Below are positions 6,397 through 9,113 of a stretch of DNA of 9,113 nucleotides, piece by piece (positions within the stretch are counted from its first letter, which is position 1; each line of letters begins with the position of its first letter). The DNA is from Coriobacteriales bacterium (GTDB lineage: Bacteria > Actinomycetota > Coriobacteriia > Coriobacteriales > UBA8131): assembly GCA_031267175.1 (NCBI GenBank), contig JAIRZP010000063.1, forward strand, positions 1 to 9,113. Reading direction: 5' to 3'. The notes under the pieces were generated by a model. The model worked only from the letters and a program-made list of their open reading frames with translations, did no database searches and was not told where the DNA came from. Position numbers and translations under genes: made by a program.

Positions 6397-8022
6397 ATGT
6401 CAGACGCGAAAGAAGTGAGTTATGGCTTTGGTGTAAAGGTCGCGGTGCTCATGTTGATCATCGTACAGTACACCATGACCATGACCACGCAGATCACTAC
6501 CAACATCATGAACTATTCACTGAGCCTGGGTGAGCAGTTCGGTTACCTCTACAACCAGACGGACGCCATCGTCTATTCGCTGGCTCTGGTCTCTGGTTTG
6601 GCAACCACATTTCTACTGAAGAAGTTCTCTAAGAAGACGGTCGCCGTCAGCGGCGCCGTTATCATGGGCTTCTTCGGATTCCTGCCGTTCTTTACCGGCC
6701 CCATAGGCTATCTGGGCGTCTTGATTCCGCGTGCCTGCGTGGGTCTTGGTGTTGGTATCATCTTCCCCTTTGCCGCATCCTATGCTGTTGATCTGTTCAA
6801 GGGTGGCAAAGAGAGCTGGATGCTCGGTATGCGCAGTGTGGTTGGTGCCTGCGCCGGCTTCTTCTTCATGAATGCCTCGGCCTTTATCGCCAACCTCTAC
6901 TACCCCATGGATGCCAATGGTGTCTACCCCTTCCCCACCGGTGCCTTCGTGTTGCCGCTGATTGCGTTCATCTGCGCCATCATTATGATAATCAAGCTCC
7001 CCAACGAGGGTGTCATCTATGCTTCAGAGCAGCTCTCCGAGGAGGAGAGGAGCCCGCAGAAGCCCGCAGGATCGAGCCTCATCTACCTCACCGTGGCCGT
7101 CCTGATGCTAGGTGTGCTGCTTGCCATCATCTACTTTGTGTATAACGCCATTACCAATAATCCCCCGCTTTCCATCCCCGACGCGGGAATCGCCAATCCG
7201 CTGTCCTACGCTATTGCGGCGATCTTCCTCATCTTTGCCGTCCTGTTCATCGTCCTGCTGTTCAAGACGACTGGCGTCAAGGTGGGCACCGAGGGCCTCG
7301 GCACCAAGATCAAGAGCAACACCTGGATATTCATCCTGGCAAACGTGCTCATCATCGGTGCCGCCAACTGCATGATGTCCAACGTGGCCCAGGTGGTCGG
7401 CGGACCGGTCATCGCCGGTGTAGCCGCGCCGTTTACCCCCGAGTCTGAGGCAATTGAGACTGTTGTCAAGAACCTCACCGACTGGAGTGGCCTCATTGCC
7501 GGCACGGCCGAAGGCCCCGCCGTCAACATCGGCAACGTCATGAACGCCTTTACCATCGCCATGCTCGTCTCCGGCTTCATCTTCAAGCCGGTCTGGGTGG
7601 GCATCTTCAAGCGCCATGCCTACACCATGGGCGTTGCCATGTGTGGCGTTGGCCTCTTACTGCTCTATGTGAGTGTCTGCATGATGGGGAGCCTCCCCTT
7701 TGCACTGGTCGCGGCCGTCATCTTTGGCCTCGGCTTCCAGACCTACAACGGTGCCGTCATCCTGCGTATCGCGCAGAGTAACGACAACAAGCACGTGGCG
7801 CTGTCCACCTCGTACCTGATGGCCTTCAACGGCGTTGGCCAGACCTTTGGTCCGGTGTGGATCCCCGGTCTTATCATGATCGTTCTGGGAATGTCCTTTG
7901 ACAACTTCTTCCTGTTCTCAAACTCCTGGCTCTTTGCGGGCATTATCCTTGTCGTCATGACCATCATCATGGGCATCTACACCGCACGGGAGCAAGTCTA
8001 TCGTCCGGAAGCGGCCTTCTAG
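6397..8022 (+). CDS. Major facilitator superfamily-type transporter, about 14 membrane helices
   Basis: This 541-residue inner-membrane protein has around 14 hydrophobic segments, approximately at 12-35, 56-74, 82-99, 103-125, 145-166, 183-199, 229-249, 268-288, 309-326, 380-397, 410-428, 432-450, 485-500 and 508-528. The basic loop LLKKFSKK (73-80) between helices 2 and 3 resembles a degenerate MFS motif A. A charged loop (207-224) and two extra helices separate the two six-helix halves. A polar stretch (340-378), probably extracytoplasmic, is unusually long. The start at 6397 has a strong AAGGAGG site 5 bases upstream. It lies 89 bases after the kinase, past a stem-loop, and just before a small membrane protein gene. 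Substrate import for the pathway, or export of its acid or alcohol, is inferred only from position. MFS membership is moderately sure; the substrate is unknown. Confidence 0.75.
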   Translation: MSDAKEVSYGFGVKVAVLMLIIVQYTMTMTTQITTNIMNYSLSLGEQFGYLYNQTDAIVYSLALVSGLATTFLLKKFSKKTVAVSGAVIMGFFGFLPFFTGPIGYLGVLIPRACVGLGVGIIFPFAASYAVDLFKGGKESWMLGMRSVVGACAGFFFMNASAFIANLYYPMDANGVYPFPTGAFVLPLIAFICAIIMIIKLPNEGVIYASEQLSEEERSPQKPAGSSLIYLTVAVLMLGVLLAIIYFVYNAITNNPPLSIPDAGIANPLSYAIAAIFLIFAVLFIVLLFKTTGVKVGTEGLGTKIKSNTWIFILANVLIIGAANCMMSNVAQVVGGPVIAGVAAPFTPESEAIETVVKNLTDWSGLIAGTAEGPAVNIGNVMNAFTIAMLVSGFIFKPVWVGIFKRHAYTMGVAMCGVGLLLLYVSVCMMGSLPFALVAAVIFGLGFQTYNGAVILRIAQSNDNKHVALSTSYLMAFNGVGQTFGPVWIPGLIMIVLGMSFDNFFLFSNSWLFAGIILVVMTIIMGIYTAREQVYRPEAAF

Positions 8023-8051
8023 GGCGCAGCCTCACTAGGAAAGGAGATCGT

Positions 8052-8240
8052 ATGCTGTATGTAATCTTATTGTTCCTCCCGATTGTCGTTGGCGCAATCG
8101 GCGGCGGTTATATCACTGACGAAGCACCCGGCAAGAGAAATCTTGGCTTTGCGCTTGTCGCCATCGCTACACTCGGCGTCATCCTGCAGATAGCGTGGCA
8201 GATCGTCGATCCGACCTACTACCTGCCGCCAGCTGCCTAG
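8052..8240 (+). CDS. Small two-helix membrane protein following the transporter
   Basis: This 62-residue protein has hydrophobic segments at about 2-20 and 31-51, separated by a charged loop, TDEAPGKRN (22-30), and ends in a short polar tail with PTYYLPPAA. AAGGAG lies 5 bases before ATG 8052, one of the best ribosome sites in the window, and the gene starts only 29 bases after the transporter stop, so it is very likely translated. I do not recognise the family. The tight coupling suggests an accessory or stabilising subunit of the transporter, by analogy with other transporters that have tiny membrane partners. A free-standing small membrane protein is the alternative. Confidence 0.72.
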   Translation: MLYVILLFLPIVVGAIGGGYITDEAPGKRNLGFALVAIATLGVILQIAWQIVDPTYYLPPAA

Positions 8241-8261
8241 ACAGACAGCAAAAGGCAGGCG

Positions 8262-8300
8262 ACACGCGGGTCGGGCAGCAGGCGAGCCCGGCCCGCGTGT
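8262..8300 (+). terminator. Strong GC-rich hairpin after the aldehyde/transporter unit
   Basis: A 15-base-pair stem (8262-8276 with 8286-8300, one T-G wobble) encloses a 9-base loop, 21 bases after the stop of the small membrane protein. This position and strength fit transcription termination for the unit. The following bases (ATACTATTGAGG) are AU-rich but have no proper T-run, so termination may be inefficient or assisted. The rest of 8241-8394 holds no other clear element. Confidence 0.55.
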
Positions 8301-8394
8301 ATACTATTGAGGCAGAGGTCATGGTGAGACGCTCAGGCGTACCGTAGCAGCACCAGGCCTCATAACACTGTACAGAAGAAGGCGGAAAAGGACT

Positions 8395-8844
8395 ATGAGC
8401 GAGAGGCAGGACAGGCTCAACGCAGAGCGCTCTGAGCAGGGGAAGAAGCTCGTGCGCGCTCATATAACAGAAGCGGTCGCAGGCATCACAGATGCACAGG
8501 AGGCGCGGGCGGGCGCCAGAGAGGTGCTGGAGGCCTACAAGGAGCAGAAGGGCGAGGAGCTGGAGCAGGCGTCAAAGCGCTTTGCACTGTTGCAGCGCAT
8601 CGAGTTTGTCGTGGGGGCGCTGACACTCGTACAGATTGCCATATTCATGCTCAGGGGTGAGCCCTATATCGTACCGTTGATCTTCTCCATAGCTGCCTGC
8701 CTCATCCTGTACCTCATCGTGGCCATCTTAGACTCCAAGGCCAGGTCCAGAAAACAGGAGATTCACTATCAGGTAATGGCCGCAAATAAAGTCAAGATGA
8801 AGGCTGGAGCCGACGGCACGGGGCTTGTGGTCGAGTTCAAGTAA
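8395..8844 (+). CDS. Hypothetical membrane protein with N-terminal coiled-coil-like region and two helices
   Basis: This 149-residue protein is not recognised. Residues 1-68 are highly charged and predicted helical (ERSEQGKKLV, EVLEAYKEQKGEELEQASKRF), likely a coiled coil. Two membrane helices follow at about 70-86 and 91-112, joined by a short RGEP turn. A basic stretch, DSKARSRKQE (113-122), and a soluble C-terminal tail come next. The helical hairpin implies both ends face the same side, probably the cytoplasm given the basic residues after helix 2. AAGGA stands only 2 bases before ATG 8395, closer than usual, but no other start is evident. It lies 154 bases beyond the preceding unit and its hairpin, so it is probably a separate transcript. 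It ends 8 bases from a convergent gene. Confidence 0.75.
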   Translation: MSERQDRLNAERSEQGKKLVRAHITEAVAGITDAQEARAGAREVLEAYKEQKGEELEQASKRFALLQRIEFVVGALTLVQIAIFMLRGEPYIVPLIFSIAACLILYLIVAILDSKARSRKQEIHYQVMAANKVKMKAGADGTGLVVEFK

Positions 8845-8852
8845 GTTCAATC

Positions 8853-9113
8853 CTAAGCATCCCCTCCACCCTCACGCCGCCTCCTGGCCAGCACCACGAA
8901 AGCAGCGACTGCCGCTGCTACTGCCAGTGCCGCAAGGGGTACGACGACGAGCAGGAGTGCCGTGGCGTCCTGTTCGGCCTGACCCTGGCCAGCTGTGTCA
9001 TCAGAGGGTGCTCCGCCTGCTTCCCTGTCACGTGTCGCGGGACTTGAGCTCTGTTCTCTCACAGAGGCAGAGGTCTCTGTTACAGACTCTGCTGCGGCGT
9101 CTTCGGCAGTTTG
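8853..9113 (-). CDS. Surface protein, C-terminal end with membrane anchor (runs off the right edge)
   Basis: The frame is open from the right edge to TAG at 8855-8853, giving 86 residues. It starts with a Thr/Ser/Glu/Ala-rich low-complexity stalk (ESVTETSASV, then SSSPATRDREAGGAPSDDTAGQGQAEQ), followed by one hydrophobic helix of about 22 residues (ALLLVVVPLAALAVAAAVAAF and onward) and a basic ARRRREGGGDA tail. This is the layout of a secreted protein held by a C-terminal membrane helix, with the bulk of the protein outside the cell and upstream of this window. No LPXTG-type sortase motif is visible before the helix, so simple membrane anchoring is more likely. An internal GTG at 9062 could start a 69-residue product, but no ribosome site supports it. 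Confidence 0.65.
   Translation of the reverse strand, partial: QTAEDAAAESVTETSASVREQSSSPATRDREAGGAPSDDTAGQGQAEQDATALLLVVVPLAALAVAAAVAAFVVLARRRREGGGDA

Noticed and set aside
1..9113. CRISPR arrays, tRNA or rRNA genes, insertion sequences, phage genes
   Set aside because: No regularly spaced repeats, tRNA-like cloverleaf, rRNA-like stretch, transposase or phage protein was seen on either strand.

Overview
The window looks like part of the chromosome of a GC-rich, strictly fermentative, Gram-positive-type anaerobe. The grounds are oxygen-sensitive enzyme chemistry (a glycyl radical enzyme), a phosphotransbutyrylase/butyrate kinase pair, purine-rich Shine-Dalgarno sites of the AAGGAGG type, and a C-terminally anchored surface protein. 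A Coriobacteriia-like actinobacterium is my best guess, with a GC-rich clostridium as the alternative; neither can be proved from this stretch alone.

Left part (1-1242, minus strand): a two-gene unit reading out of the window. An 83-residue protein with four cysteines, translated from a TTG start, precedes the N-terminal 298 residues of a glycyl radical enzyme (GRE). The radical glycine, the active-site cysteine and any activase would lie beyond position 1, so the GRE substrate cannot be read from this window.

Centre-left (1243-1681): a divergent control region of about 440 bases with no credible gene. It carries several inverted repeats, three related octamers and a duplicated nonamer. Candidate promoters face both ways.

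Centre (1682-8240, plus strand): a six-gene co-directional unit. It encodes an iron-dependent alcohol dehydrogenase, a CoA-acylating aldehyde dehydrogenase of the EutE/PduP type, a phosphate butyryltransferase-family enzyme, a butyrate kinase-family enzyme, a major-facilitator-type transporter with about 14 helices, and a 62-residue two-helix membrane protein. A strong hairpin at 8262-8300 follows. Together the enzymes form an aldehyde dismutation module: one aldehyde is reduced to an alcohol, which reoxidises NADH, and another is oxidised to acyl-CoA, then acyl phosphate, then acid plus ATP.

The most interesting reading is that the divergent GRE makes the aldehyde, the transporter imports its precursor or exports a product, and the whole runs without a microcompartment: no shell gene and no targeting extension on the aldehyde dehydrogenase are visible. 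The kinase and transferase depart from the classical butyrate enzymes at several motif positions, which suggests a different acyl group.

Right part (8395-9113): an unrelated-looking coiled-coil/two-helix membrane protein converges on the 3' end of a surface protein gene with a Ser/Thr/Glu/Ala-rich stalk, one transmembrane helix and an arginine tail.
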